Positions 8,888-18,322 of a stretch of DNA of 64,000 nucleotides are shown piece by piece. This stretch comes from JBBKWX01 sp037969175. Its GTDB lineage: Bacteria; Bacteroidota; Bacteroidia; AKYH767-A; JBBKVM01. The stretch covers positions 1-64,000 of the forward strand of contig JBBKWX010000039.1 of the NCBI GenBank assembly GCA_037969175.1, written 5' to 3'. Made by a program: the position numbers and the translations under genes. Position 1 is the first letter of the stretch. Each line of letters opens with the position of its first letter. The notes below the pieces were generated by a model that was not told where the DNA came from, searched no databases, and worked only from the letters and a program-made list of their open reading frames with translations.

Positions 8888-9016
8888 GAGTTATGGTTTT
8901 GTGTGATTGTGTGGTATTCTAATTGCCTAAATTATTCAATTGTATATTCTAAAACAAACTATTTTAGATTTACTAAATTTTTGTTTTATCAGAGCATGAA
9001 TTCTGAACAATGAATT

Positions 9017-9805
9017 TTAAAAATCCATCTTCACTTGTAGACCATCATAAGCGCAGTGAACATTTTCCGGTAGAATCAATTCTACTTCTTCGTGTTTACC
9101 TAATTGATGACTTATATGTGTAAGAAACGCTTTTTCAGGTTTTAAATCTTTTATAAGATCCAATGCTTCCTGTAGATTAAAATGTGAAATATGTTGTTCT
9201 TTCCTGAGAGCGTTTAATACTAATACTTTAGAACCCCTGATCTTTTCTTTTTCTTTTTCCGAAATAAAGTTTGCATCCGTAATATAGGTAAAATCCTCAA
9301 TCCTAAAGCCGAATACAGGTAAGTTTAAATGTAAAACTTCAATTGGTAAAATGTCAAATTCAGCAGCTTTGAAGAGTTTATTCCCTATATGATTCAAATT
9401 TAGTTTTGGGATTCCGGGATATGAGTCATTATTAAAAATATAACTAAACTCTCTTTTTAATGCTTGCTCTACCCTATCTGAAGCATATACTTCAGTTGGA
9501 TTACCGGATACATAATTGAAAGCACGGATATCATCCATACCGGCAATATGGTCTTTATGTTCATGAGTAAAAATGAGGGCATCCAGTTTTGTAACTTTCT
9601 CTCTTAGCATTTGCGCCCGAAAATCAGGGCCCGAATCGATTACTAATACCCTTCCCGCCTTTTCAAACATGATAGAAGTACGGGTTCTGTTATCTTTTAG
9701 GTCTGTTGAAGTGCAAACACGGCATGAACAAGCAATGACGGGTACTCCTTGCGAAGTACCCGTTCCTAAGAAAGTTGCTTTGAGAACGGAATCCATATCG
9801 GTCAT
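9017..9805 (-). CDS. MBL-fold metallo-hydrolase, PhnP-like
   Basis: A cytoplasmic metallo-beta-lactamase-fold enzyme of 262 residues. The start FLGTGTSQGVPVIACSC, with Cys residues arranged as in PhnP-type phosphodiesterases, precedes the metal motif THEHKDHIAGMDD (HxHxDH). Later ligands are in YITDAN and the C-terminal FLTHISHQLG. The family includes phosphoribosyl cyclic phosphodiesterases, but Bacteroidota members are generally unassigned, so the substrate is unknown. ATG codons at 9805 and 9796 are both possible. It lies 30 bases downstream of the large T9SS gene and may be co-transcribed with it. Confidence 0.88.
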   Translation of the reverse strand: MTDMDSVLKATFLGTGTSQGVPVIACSCRVCTSTDLKDNRTRTSIMFEKAGRVLVIDSGPDFRAQMLREKVTKLDALIFTHEHKDHIAGMDDIRAFNYVSGNPTEVYASDRVEQALKREFSYIFNNDSYPGIPKLNLNHIGNKLFKAAEFDILPIEVLHLNLPVFGFRIEDFTYITDANFISEKEKEKIRGSKVLVLNALRKEQHISHFNLQEALDLIKDLKPEKAFLTHISHQLGKHEEVELILPENVHCAYDGLQVKMDF

Positions 9806-9835
9806 AAAGATATGTATCCCGACAAAGAATAAAAA

Positions 9836-12800
9836 TCAATTTTTCTTTATTAATCGAATTGATTCCTTTAGTCCTTCTTTATTCATGATCGTTAAAATAT
9901 ATGAGCCGGGTGTCAGATCAGAATTTGTATTTATAAGGATCTCGTTATATCCATAATGTGTGTTTTTGTCAAGCTCCATGATTCTATTGCCTAAAGAATT
10001 GTCGAGATATATCGTCAATGATTCTTCTGCAATACACTTTAATTCAATCGTAAATTGATCAACGAAAGGATTAGGAAATACCTTTGTTAATTCAAAAGCC
10101 GGCAGTTCTTTTTCAAGTTTGATCTGGACAACTATCGGATCAAATATTTCAAATTTTCCATCAAAATCTGTTTGTGTCAAACGATAATAGTTGTTTCCTG
10201 CTGCAGGATCCCGATGTACATATTCATAGTTTCGTGTTTGATTGACCGTACCACTTCCGGCTATTTTACCTATGGTCTTATAATCAATTCCATCAATGCT
10301 ATGTTGGATATTGAAATAATCGTTGTTCAATTCAGATCCTGTAGTCCAACTGTTTAGTACTCCATTATCTGTATTTTTCGCAGTGTAATTTAACAGGGTT
10401 ACCGGTAATGGAGACTGAACTCTGTTTATACTTCCTATATAAAACTGGTTGACCAAGGTTATTGGGGTCAAGCCGGTTCTTTCCACCCAAGGAAGTAGAA
10501 TACTGCCAGAATTTAAGCCACTATTGCCTATAACTGAATTTGCAGCCATGATCCGAAGATCATTCACATTTCCAATAGTTCCGAATCCGGTACCACCGAT
10601 TCGCAGGTTAAATATTCCTGAAGTGATCAATGTGTTTGTTATGAGCCAGTTTGCATTCAACCTGTTTACGATTGTTGCGGTACCATCCGGAACACTTACA
10701 GGTATGACTTGAGCAGAAGGCGTGTGTGTCAAAGTGATGCTTCCGCCATTGCTTACAGTTACAGGGTTTGAAATGTACACACCTCGACTATCCCAAGCTG
10801 AACCAACGGGAAAAAATCCGGCTGTATCATTATCAGCTATTTTAGTATTTAACAGCCATCTTGTTACTGAACCACCATGAAGCCATCCTTTTTGAACTTT
10901 TAAATTTCCTATTGTTGTTGATGCCCTTCCACTGCCAACAGTAAGATTAAAATTATTCAAAAAGACTTTGGAAGTATTTAATAAGAGTTGTTTGTATACC
11001 TGTACATTTCCGTTCAATTGTACGGCATCTGCAATCAGAGCTGTATTTGATAAGTTCAAGTTATTAAAATTCTCTTTTAAGGTTACCGTGATGTTTTGTT
11101 TGGTGCTTCCATTAAAAGTCACCGTACCATCTCTTCGGGTAAATGTGCCGGCATTTTTCCAATCCCCTTGTAGTTCTATATTATAGTTCGATAAGGTTGC
11201 ATCTAGTGACGCTCCCGGCAAGATCTCAAGAGAAGATAAAAGTTTCAGATCCGATTTTAGATATGTGACTGATGAATAAAGACTGAGGTTATTCAATGTC
11301 ATCGTATTTCCGCCATTCTGAGATTGTAAGTTGCTTACATTAGAACCCATCAAAATAGTGCTTTGTCCTGCGTTCACAATCCCTTTTATATAGGTAAGGT
11401 CGCGAGTCATGGTTATAAAATTTTCAAGATAAAGCGTTCCGGAATTCTTATTAATGATCAATCCTCCTATCCTGCCCTGCCCTGAAGTCGGAGTGCCTGA
11501 TAAAATCTGATCTGTATTTCCGATCAGATTGATTATCACGGAACTGTTACCACCAATTGGAGTATTAGCAATTGTAACATTCTTCATTACATCCAACTGT
11601 CCACCATTAATAGTAATGGTACCAATTCCATTTTGTTCAAAATTATTAGATACGGAAACAGTATCATTTAATGTATGTGTATTGGTTCCGGTAGTGATCT
11701 TACTATATATAAGATCGTAAAACGCCGCTTTACCTTTGACGTTATTAGATGTTGTAAAAAGAAAGGTTGAAGTCCCGGGATCCACATTGCCTTGAAGGTA
11801 TTCGAAATCTCCTGCGCTGGAAATAATTCCCGAATAAGTCAAAATACCACCCGTCTTATTTATTGAAAGATGAGGAACTCTGCATGAATTTGCAATTGCT
11901 TGACTCATTAATTTTTGATCTTTAGTTCCTTCAAAAGAAATGACACAAGAACCAGCACCCAAAGTCCCGGTTGATGTCAACTCAAGATCTCCCAACAGTA
12001 CAATTTTACCTGATCCGGCTTTATTGAGTATGCTATTGGATAAACCTGTAATGTTTATTTTATCAGTGACAGTAATTTTTGAATTATCTGAAACAGTATA
12101 TGTATTGTTCGCAGCCGGAGTAGCTCCATTGCTATCAAAAATGATCTCTTTGAAAGTCCAGTTTCCACTTATAGTTGCGCTCGAAGAACTTAAATATAAG
12201 GTAGCGGCTGAAGCATCAACATTACCTGATATCAGATTTAAATTTCGTGTAGGACTGATAGTTCCATTAATAAATAATGTTCCGGAAGGTTTATCAATAA
12301 TAATATCATCAGGTAAGCGATTGTACCCGGGCATTTGCGTACCGTTGATCCGCTGAACTCCGGTTCCGTTAAAAACAATATCTGCAGTTCCCTGTCCGCC
12401 TTTGAATGTATTCAAAAGATGAAGATCACCTTGTATGTAGATCTTCCCACCCGAATTAAGATCTATTCTGCCAGCACCTTCCAGACTGAAGTCATGTTCC
12501 AAATTAAGACCCGTAGCCACAGGTACTGATATTGATTTGGTATTGGAATTAGAAACAAAAGTTAGATCATACAAACTCACACTTGATGTAATCGTTACAC
12601 TATTATCATTCACAAGGATCTTTCCTTTGTTATGATAGAATGACGGACCGGTAAGTGTCAGATCCTTACGGGTAATGATGTTGCCTGAAGTTGATACAAA
12701 AGTTCCACCAGTATATCTAAGACTTCCGGTATTGAGTTCTATATCAGTATCGCCGCCAATGAATGTACCGCCCAATACATCAAAGTGAGAAGCATTTACA

Positions 12801-13639
12801 CTCAGTGGCTGATCTCCCTGACGAATTGATCCCGTAAAGGTTGTCAACATATCTATTCCCAAAACATTAATAGCAGTATCCAGGTAGCAATCACCGGAGC
12901 CGGTTCCAAAGATCGCTAATCCACTTGCAGCAGGAACTCCCGCTCCACCTGTTCCATTACTGGAAAGTGACCAGTTTGAAGGATTAGACCAAAGTATAGA
13001 TGATGAAGTGTAATTGAAAGTTCTTAGATCAACATATCCCTGAATATTATTTGTATTGACTGTGTTGATCACAAACTGGACTTGTGTCATTGCAGATGAG
13101 AATTGCACAGTATTCAGATTAAATATATACGAACCGGCAGTTACTATCGGAAATCCAATATTTGTTGTTGAAACAAGATTGCCTCCATTATTAAATTCCC
13201 TGGCACGTAGCTGAATAACCTGTCCGGCTGATAAATCCTGTATTTTAAGTTCAACCTTTCCTGTACTCTTGTCCAGAGAAATAAGGTTTGGAATATTGTT
13301 TTTAATATTTTCAATATTCAGTTCATATCCACCGGATAGATCATCTACTCTAAGCCGGGCGCTACCTGAATCATTTAATGCAAATGAACCTGTTCCATTA
13401 TTATCAGCTAAACTCCATGAATTCAAAGCATCTGAAGTGCAAAATCTGCTGATCACTCCGGATTGTCCAACCCAATATCTGTTTGGTCCGGCTGCAATAG
13501 CGTCCTGATTTGGAGCAAAATTGAAAAATATTAAAGAGCTGATGCAGGCCATCAGAAAGATAGAGCTAGAAATAAGAATAACAGCTCTCCTGCTAATTTT
13601 TTGCTTCTGCTTAGTGCGTTGAACGTAACGGATTTTCAT
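9836..13639 (-). CDS. Large repeat-containing surface protein with T9SS type A sorting domain
   Basis: About 1267 residues. A basic N-terminus and hydrophobic segment (about residues 22-40) act as signal peptide. The central part is beta-strand rich, probably a beta-helix or stacked repeats. A unit of about 140 residues with pattern F-GT-Q-, -I-K-SGTL-, -GNVDA-ST recurs at least three times. Near the C-terminus is the module PVTLLNYTAK...YYRLTQTDFDGKFE, common before sorting domains in Bacteroidota, then a type A domain (VFPNPFVDQFTIEL, GSYILTI, IRLIKKN). I chose the ATG at 13639. The upstream TTG at 13660 falls in a promoter-like element. Likely a surface-exposed adhesin-like protein; no enzyme motif is seen. 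Confidence 0.88.
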   Translation of the reverse strand: MKIRYVQRTKQKQKISRRAVILISSSIFLMACISSLIFFNFAPNQDAIAAGPNRYWVGQSGVISRFCTSDALNSWSLADNNGTGSFALNDSGSARLRVDDLSGGYELNIENIKNNIPNLISLDKSTGKVELKIQDLSAGQVIQLRAREFNNGGNLVSTTNIGFPIVTAGSYIFNLNTVQFSSAMTQVQFVINTVNTNNIQGYVDLRTFNYTSSSILWSNPSNWSLSSNGTGGAGVPAASGLAIFGTGSGDCYLDTAINVLGIDMLTTFTGSIRQGDQPLSVNASHFDVLGGTFIGGDTDIELNTGSLRYTGGTFVSTSGNIITRKDLTLTGPSFYHNKGKILVNDNSVTITSSVSLYDLTFVSNSNTKSISVPVATGLNLEHDFSLEGAGRIDLNSGGKIYIQGDLHLLNTFKGGQGTADIVFNGTGVQRINGTQMPGYNRLPDDIIIDKPSGTLFINGTISPTRNLNLISGNVDASAATLYLSSSSATISGNWTFKEIIFDSNGATPAANNTYTVSDNSKITVTDKINITGLSNSILNKAGSGKIVLLGDLELTSTGTLGAGSCVISFEGTKDQKLMSQAIANSCRVPHLSINKTGGILTYSGIISSAGDFEYLQGNVDPGTSTFLFTTSNNVKGKAAFYDLIYSKITTGTNTHTLNDTVSVSNNFEQNGIGTITINGGQLDVMKNVTIANTPIGGNSSVIINLIGNTDQILSGTPTSGQGRIGGLIINKNSGTLYLENFITMTRDLTYIKGIVNAGQSTILMGSNVSNLQSQNGGNTMTLNNLSLYSSVTYLKSDLKLLSSLEILPGASLDATLSNYNIELQGDWKNAGTFTRRDGTVTFNGSTKQNITVTLKENFNNLNLSNTALIADAVQLNGNVQVYKQLLLNTSKVFLNNFNLTVGSGRASTTIGNLKVQKGWLHGGSVTRWLLNTKIADNDTAGFFPVGSAWDSRGVYISNPVTVSNGGSITLTHTPSAQVIPVSVPDGTATIVNRLNANWLITNTLITSGIFNLRIGGTGFGTIGNVNDLRIMAANSVIGNSGLNSGSILLPWVERTGLTPITLVNQFYIGSINRVQSPLPVTLLNYTAKNTDNGVLNSWTTGSELNNDYFNIQHSIDGIDYKTIGKIAGSGTVNQTRNYEYVHRDPAAGNNYYRLTQTDFDGKFEIFDPIVVQIKLEKELPAFELTKVFPNPFVDQFTIELKCIAEESLTIYLDNSLGNRIMELDKNTHYGYNEILINTNSDLTPGSYILTIMNKEGLKESIRLIKKN
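11100..12400 (-). repeat. Internal protein repeats of about 140 codons
   Basis: Within the large T9SS protein, three related units begin near genome positions 12376 (VFNGTGVQRI), 11941 (SFEGTKDQKL) and 11533 (NLIGNTDQIL). Each continues into a KxxG-L segment and a GNVDA/GIVNAG turn. A fourth, partial unit begins near 11119 (FNGSTKQNI). Spacing is about 136-145 codons. The copies are diverged in sequence, so the repetition is seen at protein rather than DNA level. Confidence 0.7.
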
Positions 13640-13657
13640 GGGTATATTTTGTAGTTT

Positions 13658-13665
13658 CAAAACTA
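13658..13665 (-). promoter_or_regulatory. Candidate -7 element for the large T9SS gene
   Basis: CAAAACTA on the plus strand reads TAGTTTTG on the minus strand, matching TAnnTTTG. It sits 19 bases before the chosen ATG at 13639 and inside a small inverted repeat (GTAGTTT/AAACTAC, 13651-13666). No well-spaced TTG is present upstream. Confidence 0.3.
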
Positions 13666-13873
13666 CCCCAATGGATAAATAGAAAATCGTGAATCATTCA
13701 ATTAAGTGAATAATGTAAGTTCTTTCAATAAAAGTTGGATTTCAAGAGAAATAATACTCTGACAAGTAATGTACGGATTCAGATATACCAAGGATATCAA
13801 GAGAATAGCATGCGGGTACGAAAAAAGCTATTATGTAAGATAATGCAGACCGGAAACCAAAAAAGTCAGTAAA

Positions 13874-14155
13874 TCAAAATTTGATCTCAGTTTGTCTAAG
13901 TTCTGACAGCAGTCCTTTATTTGGATCGCTCAATTTATCAGCATCTATCTCTTCATTTCTGATCAATTCAACTAGAAATTGAACTTTGTTTTCTACAGAT
14001 CCGAATTTGTTGATCACCAGAACTTGTGAATCCAAAAGCACACATTGACCTGACCTGAAATTTCCTTTTTCAAAACGAATGGTATATCCAGCTTCTTTAA
14101 GCAATGCTTCAAGCTTGGACTGAAAAGCCGGTGTATATTTAACAGGTGTTGCCAT
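13874..14155 (-). CDS. Small conserved protein of unknown function
   Basis: A 93-residue cytoplasmic protein starting MATPVKYTPAFQSKLEALLKE. The middle (GYTIRFEKGNFRSGQCVLLDSQ) and the following VINKFGSVENKVQFLVELI strongly resemble a small protein family I recall as widely conserved in Bacteroidota. No function is known to me. A longer reading frame extends upstream into the divergent pntAA gene, but I reject it: the family-like part begins at the ATG at 14155, and a -7 element lies just upstream of that codon. It is transcribed divergently from the transhydrogenase operon. Confidence 0.8.
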   Translation of the reverse strand: MATPVKYTPAFQSKLEALLKEAGYTIRFEKGNFRSGQCVLLDSQVLVINKFGSVENKVQFLVELIRNEEIDADKLSDPNKGLLSELRQTEIKF

Positions 14156-14167
14156 ATTCGCAGAGGT

Positions 14168-14175
14168 CAAAGATA
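14168..14175 (-). promoter_or_regulatory. Candidate -7 element for the 93-residue protein
   Basis: CAAAGATA on the plus strand is TATCTTTG on the minus strand, a full match to TAnnTTTG, 13 bases before the ATG at 14155. No consensus TTG is found at the expected distance, so support is partial. It argues for the short form of the downstream gene. Confidence 0.4.
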
Positions 14176-14267
14176 GTGAATCCCGCGTCCTGACGAATAT
14201 TGTATATCCATTAATTATTATTTTCTTTGCAACATTCAGAAAGAAACCTTTTTCCAACATATTTACA

Positions 14268-15386
14268 GTGATCATAGGGGTACCAAAAGAAACAAAAGCT
14301 CGCGAAATGCGGGTAGCATTAACACCGGATGTAGTGAAAGCACTCGTATTAGCCGGTTTCAAATGTAATGTAGAGAGCAATTCAGGAACAGGATCCTATT
14401 ATTCAGATGAATCCTATGTTTCTGCAGGAGCTGAAATAAAAGATAAAACAAGCATTTATTCCCAATCAGATGTGATTGTGAAAGTTAACCCTCCTGAATC
14501 TTCGGAGATCCAAAGCATGAAGAAAGGTTCAGTCCTGATATCTTTCATGTATGCTGCGTCTAATCCTGATCTGGTATCTGCATGTGAACATGCTGGCATA
14601 AGCAGTTTCTCTGTTGATGCCATACCGCGTATTTCCAGAGCACAAAAGATGGATGCATTGAGCAGCCAGGCTAATCTTGCGGGTTATAAATCCGTTTTGA
14701 TCGGAGCAAATGCATTGGGGAAGATCTTCCCGATGTTAATGACTGCTGCGGGAACATTGAAGCCATCCAAGGTTGTTATAATGGGTGCCGGAGTTGCCGG
14801 TCTGCAAGCAATTGCAACCGCAAAGAGATTGGGTGCTATTGTAGAAGTTTCAGATATACGTCCTGAATCAAAAGAACAGATCGAGTCACTGGGAGGAAAA
14901 TTTATTGAGATCAAGGGTGATGAAAGTGTGCAGACTGAAGGTGGTTATGTAAAAGGGGTTTCTGATGACTTCTTAAAAAGACAACAAGAATTGCTATTCA
15001 AACATATAACTGCAGCTGATCTTGTAATCACTACTGCATTGATTCCGGGAAAGAAAGCGCCGATACTTGTAACAGAAGATATGGTTAAAAACATGAGACC
15101 GGGTTCTGTTATTGTTGATATGGCTGTAGAACAAGGTGGAAATTGCGCCTTGAGTAAGTTGAATGAAACAGTAGAATTGAATGGTGTAAGAATAATTGGT
15201 GAATCAAATTTACCAAGTCTTTTACCTATGAATGCAAGTGATTTGTATGCTAAAAACATTCAGGCATTTCTAACACATCTTGCAGGACCTGATGGGTTCA
15301 AATGGGAGATGGAAGAAGAGATCACTAAAGGATCCCTGATCACGCACGACGGAAAGAAAGTACATCCAAGTTTATTAACAAATTAA
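14268..15386 (+). CDS. pntAA: NAD(P) transhydrogenase subunit alpha part 1
   Basis: The soluble NAD(H)-binding domain I of proton-translocating transhydrogenase, which transfers hydride between NADH and NADP+ using the proton gradient. It has 372 residues and starts IIGVPKETKAREMRVALTP. The Rossmann motif is VIMGAGVAGLQAIATAKRLGA, followed by EVSDIRPES. Substrate-loop segments SSQANLAGYKS and VTTALIPGKKAP (read as VITTALIPG) are typical. The initiator is GTG at 14268; no suitable ATG lies upstream. The alpha subunit is split into two genes, as in Rhodospirillum-type enzymes. Part 2 follows 12 bases later. Confidence 0.96.
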   Translation: MIIGVPKETKAREMRVALTPDVVKALVLAGFKCNVESNSGTGSYYSDESYVSAGAEIKDKTSIYSQSDVIVKVNPPESSEIQSMKKGSVLISFMYAASNPDLVSACEHAGISSFSVDAIPRISRAQKMDALSSQANLAGYKSVLIGANALGKIFPMLMTAAGTLKPSKVVIMGAGVAGLQAIATAKRLGAIVEVSDIRPESKEQIESLGGKFIEIKGDESVQTEGGYVKGVSDDFLKRQQELLFKHITAADLVITTALIPGKKAPILVTEDMVKNMRPGSVIVDMAVEQGGNCALSKLNETVELNGVRIIGESNLPSLLPMNASDLYAKNIQAFLTHLAGPDGFKWEMEEEITKGSLITHDGKKVHPSLLTN

Positions 15387-15398
15387 ATTCCTTTATAC

Positions 15399-15716
15399 AT
15401 GGAAGCAATCATTGAATTTCTGGGACAAAATATGCAGATGATATACATTGTCATTTTGAGCATTTTTGTTGGTGTAGAAGTTATTGGCAAAGTTCCATCC
15501 GTATTACACACACCACTTATGTCAGGGGCAAATGCCATACATGGAGTGGTTATCATCGGAGCAATTTTGGTGATGTTGAATATAGATGAAGCAAGCAGTC
15601 ATTATATGTTGTCAGTGAGTTTAGGCTTTGTAGCTGTGGTACTTGGAACTCTTAATGTCGTTGGAGGATTCGTAGTAACTGACCGTATGCTTGAGATGTT
15701 CAAAAAGAAAAAATAA
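15399..15716 (+). CDS. pntAB: NAD(P) transhydrogenase subunit alpha part 2
   Basis: A 105-residue integral membrane protein forming part of the proton channel (domain II). Three hydrophobic helices are evident: about 14-32 (IYIVILSIFVGVEVIG), 45-61 (IHGVVIIGAILVMLNI) and 70-92 (LSVSLGFVAVVLGTLNVVGGF). It ends with a basic KKKK tail. The conserved VPSVLHTPLMSGANAIHG loop between helices one and two is diagnostic. It lies between pntAA and pntB in one operon. Confidence 0.96.
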   Translation: MEAIIEFLGQNMQMIYIVILSIFVGVEVIGKVPSVLHTPLMSGANAIHGVVIIGAILVMLNIDEASSHYMLSVSLGFVAVVLGTLNVVGGFVVTDRMLEMFKKKK

Positions 15717-15741
15717 TTAAGATCCACATTAATCATCCTTA

Positions 15742-17127
15742 ATGGAAACCCAATATATACTTGAAATTATTTACCTGATCGCATCGGTAACTTTTGTATT
15801 AGGATTGAAAATGCTTAGCCATCCTGAATCGGCGCGGAAAGGAAATCTCTTTGCTGCATTTGGAATGACCATAGCTATCATTGGCACCTTGTTCATTCAT
15901 GAGAAAGAAGTATCACCCATGATCTATGGTTTGATCCTTACTGCTATCGGAATTGGAACTGTAGTTGGCTGGTTGACGGCTATGAAAGTGAAGATGACAA
16001 AGATGCCTGAATTGGTATCCTTATTCAATGGAATGGGTGGTGCATGTGCAGCGTTGATTTCATTAGTTGAATTTGAACATTATATGGGACAAGCGGGTCC
16101 AATGATCACCGTTATGGGAGGCTTGGTAATCGGAAGCGTTTCTTTCTCAGGAAGTATGATAGCCTGGGCAAAATTGAACGGAACAATTAACAAGGCGATA
16201 CGTCTCCCCTCTTATAATATCATCAACCTGATTTTGCTGATCGTAACTGTTTTGGCTGCTGTATCTGTTGTTGTTATGGGTGGAGCAAGCAGTCTATTCA
16301 TCTACCTGATCTTTGCTTTGGCATTGGCTTACGGTATTATGCTTGTACTTCCGATCGGTGGTGCTGATATGCCTGTAGTAATCTCTTTATTGAACTCATT
16401 TACGGGAGTTGCCGCTGCATTTGGTGGATTTCTTTATGGCAATCAGGTAATGCTGACCGGTGGTATTTTGGTAGGTTCAGCAGGAACAATTCTGACCCTG
16501 GTGATGTGTAATGCAATGAACCGTCCATTAGGTAATGTGATCTTCGGAGCATTTGGTGAATCTGCCGTAGCTTCAGACAGAGGTGATTTTGCCGGAAGTG
16601 TAAAAGATATCTCCATTTCTGATGCTGCTACATTGATGAATTATTCTAAGAAAGTTATCATTGTACCGGGATACGGATTGGCTGTAGCACAGGCTCAGCA
16701 TGTGATACATGAATTGGAACTTATATTGGAAGAACGTGGTGTGGAAGTGAAATATGCGATCCATCCTGTAGCAGGAAGGATGCCGGGCCATATGAATGTT
16801 TTGCTTGCTGAATCAAATGTTGACTATGGAAAACTTTCAGAAATGGAAGAGATAAATCCTGAATTTACATCGACAGATGTGGTTTTAGTTGTTGGAGCAA
16901 ATGACGTTGTAAACCCTGCAGCACACAATGACCCATCAAGCCCGATCTATGGAATGCCAATTCTCGATGTGGAATTTGCCAAGAATATTCTTATCAATAA
17001 GCGTAGTATGAATGCAGGTTATGCGGGTATAGAAAATGAACTTTTCTATGATCCAAAGACCAGTATGTTATTTGGTGATGCAAAAGCAGTTCTTACAAAA
17101 CTTGTGACAGAGTTGAAGTCTATGTAA
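15742..17127 (+). CDS. pntB: NAD(P) transhydrogenase subunit beta
   Basis: A 461-residue subunit. Roughly residues 1-260 hold the membrane helices of domain II, with MPELVSLFNGMGGACAALISL and the DMPVVISLLNSFTGVAAAFGGF segment. The C-terminal domain III binds NADP(H): VIIVPGYGLAVAQAQHVIHEL, HPVAGRMPGHMNVLLAE, GANDVVNPAA and the final AKAVLTKLVTEL. Together with pntAA and pntAB it gives a complete enzyme that supplies NADPH. The gene ends overlapping the convergent DUF1501 gene by eight bases, with no hairpin terminator visible between them. Confidence 0.97.
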   Translation: METQYILEIIYLIASVTFVLGLKMLSHPESARKGNLFAAFGMTIAIIGTLFIHEKEVSPMIYGLILTAIGIGTVVGWLTAMKVKMTKMPELVSLFNGMGGACAALISLVEFEHYMGQAGPMITVMGGLVIGSVSFSGSMIAWAKLNGTINKAIRLPSYNIINLILLIVTVLAAVSVVVMGGASSLFIYLIFALALAYGIMLVLPIGGADMPVVISLLNSFTGVAAAFGGFLYGNQVMLTGGILVGSAGTILTLVMCNAMNRPLGNVIFGAFGESAVASDRGDFAGSVKDISISDAATLMNYSKKVIIVPGYGLAVAQAQHVIHELELILEERGVEVKYAIHPVAGRMPGHMNVLLAESNVDYGKLSEMEEINPEFTSTDVVLVVGANDVVNPAAHNDPSSPIYGMPILDVEFAKNILINKRSMNAGYAGIENELFYDPKTSMLFGDAKAVLTKLVTELKSM

Positions 17128-18322
17128 ACAAGTTGAGGAGGGGGAATTCTTTTGATAAGATCAATTTATCATCTGCCCCTAACCATTTTTTCAATATTGT
17201 TGAATAGACAGATCTAAAATCAAGCTTGAATTTAAGATCTCCATTTTCCAAATCATTTAAATCAGGGAGTTCATTAAAGAATCCGGATCTATTTAATTTT
17301 CCACCGGCAAGAAAAATTTGGTTTGCGGTTCCATGATCGGTACCGGCTGAACCATTTTCATTAACCCTTCTTCCAAATTCGGAAAATGTCATGATCAGTG
17401 TTTCATCTAACAACTGGTCTTTGCGCAGGTCATCGCAGAATGCTGTTATGCCATCGGCATACATTTGCAATAGCCTCCCCTGCCTACCCTGTTGACGGTT
17501 ATGTGTATCAAATCCACCCAAAGAAACATAGTATATTTTTGTTTCTGAACCACTTTTAATTAATTGTGCAACGGTACTAAGGTCCTGTGAAAAAGCAGTA
17601 TTTGCATAATCCGTTCGGTTCTTTTTCAGATCTAATTTCTCTTTGAGATAATCAGCTGATGATACTGTTTCAGTTAAGGTCTTGTAGAGATATGCAACAT
17701 TTTCATGATCCGAATCTATGATGGTATTTGCAGATCTTCTGATGGATGGTGAAGAGACCACTCTTGAGAAAGTATTGATATCTGAAAAAGAAAGTCCCTT
17801 AACGTTTTTTCCCTTTAAAGCCAATGCCAGACTATCATCCAATTCAATGGCAGTATAGGGTTTACATTCCCCTTTACACTCAGAATCCAGATATCTTCCA
17901 ATCCATCCGGTTTCCAAATATTCTTTTGAATCAGAAGCAGTTTGCCAGATGTCCATCGATCTGAAATGTGATCGATCCGGATTAGGATATCCTACATTAT
18001 TCAGAATACTCAACTCGTTTTTCTCAAGCAATTTCATCATGGGTTTCAATGCCTGATTGAATCCCATATCGGATCCTATATTTATGATATCCTTAGCTGG
18101 AATTGCAATCTGGGGTCGGGAAGAATAATAGATATCATTTCTAAATGGAATGATCGTGTTAAGTCCGTCATTACCACCTCCCAGTTGAATTATAACTAGT
18201 TTCCTTGACCCTCCGGCAGGAAAAACTTGACTAACCGGATTATTCATTCCCTTGAGGAAAGCCGGGATGAATAAACTACCGGAAGCCAATGCGGAATATC
18301 TTAAAAACTGTCTCCTTTTCAT
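17120..18322 (-). CDS. DUF1501 family protein with Tat-like signal
   Basis: A 400-residue exported protein. The N-terminus MKRRQFLRYSALASGSLFIPAFLKG has a twin-arginine-type signal (RRQFLR followed by a moderately hydrophobic stretch). DUF1501 proteins belong to the alkaline-phosphatase/sulfatase-like superfamily. Family-typical stretches include VIIQLGGGNDGLNTIIPF, NPDRSHFRSMDIWQTA, GGFDTHNRQQGRQGRLL, MTFSEFGRRVNENGSAGTDHGTA and IFLAGG. The biochemical function is not established. Its start overlaps the end of the DUF1800 gene by four bases. The two families nearly always occur as a pair, which suggests they act together outside the cytoplasm. Confidence 0.93.
   Translation of the reverse strand: MKRRQFLRYSALASGSLFIPAFLKGMNNPVSQVFPAGGSRKLVIIQLGGGNDGLNTIIPFRNDIYYSSRPQIAIPAKDIINIGSDMGFNQALKPMMKLLEKNELSILNNVGYPNPDRSHFRSMDIWQTASDSKEYLETGWIGRYLDSECKGECKPYTAIELDDSLALALKGKNVKGLSFSDINTFSRVVSSPSIRRSANTIIDSDHENVAYLYKTLTETVSSADYLKEKLDLKKNRTDYANTAFSQDLSTVAQLIKSGSETKIYYVSLGGFDTHNRQQGRQGRLLQMYADGITAFCDDLRKDQLLDETLIMTFSEFGRRVNENGSAGTDHGTANQIFLAGGKLNRSGFFNELPDLNDLENGDLKFKLDFRSVYSTILKKWLGADDKLILSKEFPLLNLFT

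Noticed and set aside
8948..8968. Inverted repeat TCTAAAA/TTTTAGA upstream of the T9SS gene at 8887
   Set aside because: AT-only pairing with a 7-base loop and no promoter element in register; likely chance in AT-rich DNA.
11940..12356. Plus-strand open frame of 138 codons inside the large T9SS gene
   Set aside because: Low-complexity hydrophobic composition arises from the complementary strand of Thr/Ser/Asn-rich repeats; no start context or domain.
14156..14380. N-terminal extension of the 93-residue protein overlapping pntAA
   Set aside because: The extension is antisense to the conserved start of pntAA and reaches beyond a -7 promoter element; the ATG at 14155 is preferred.
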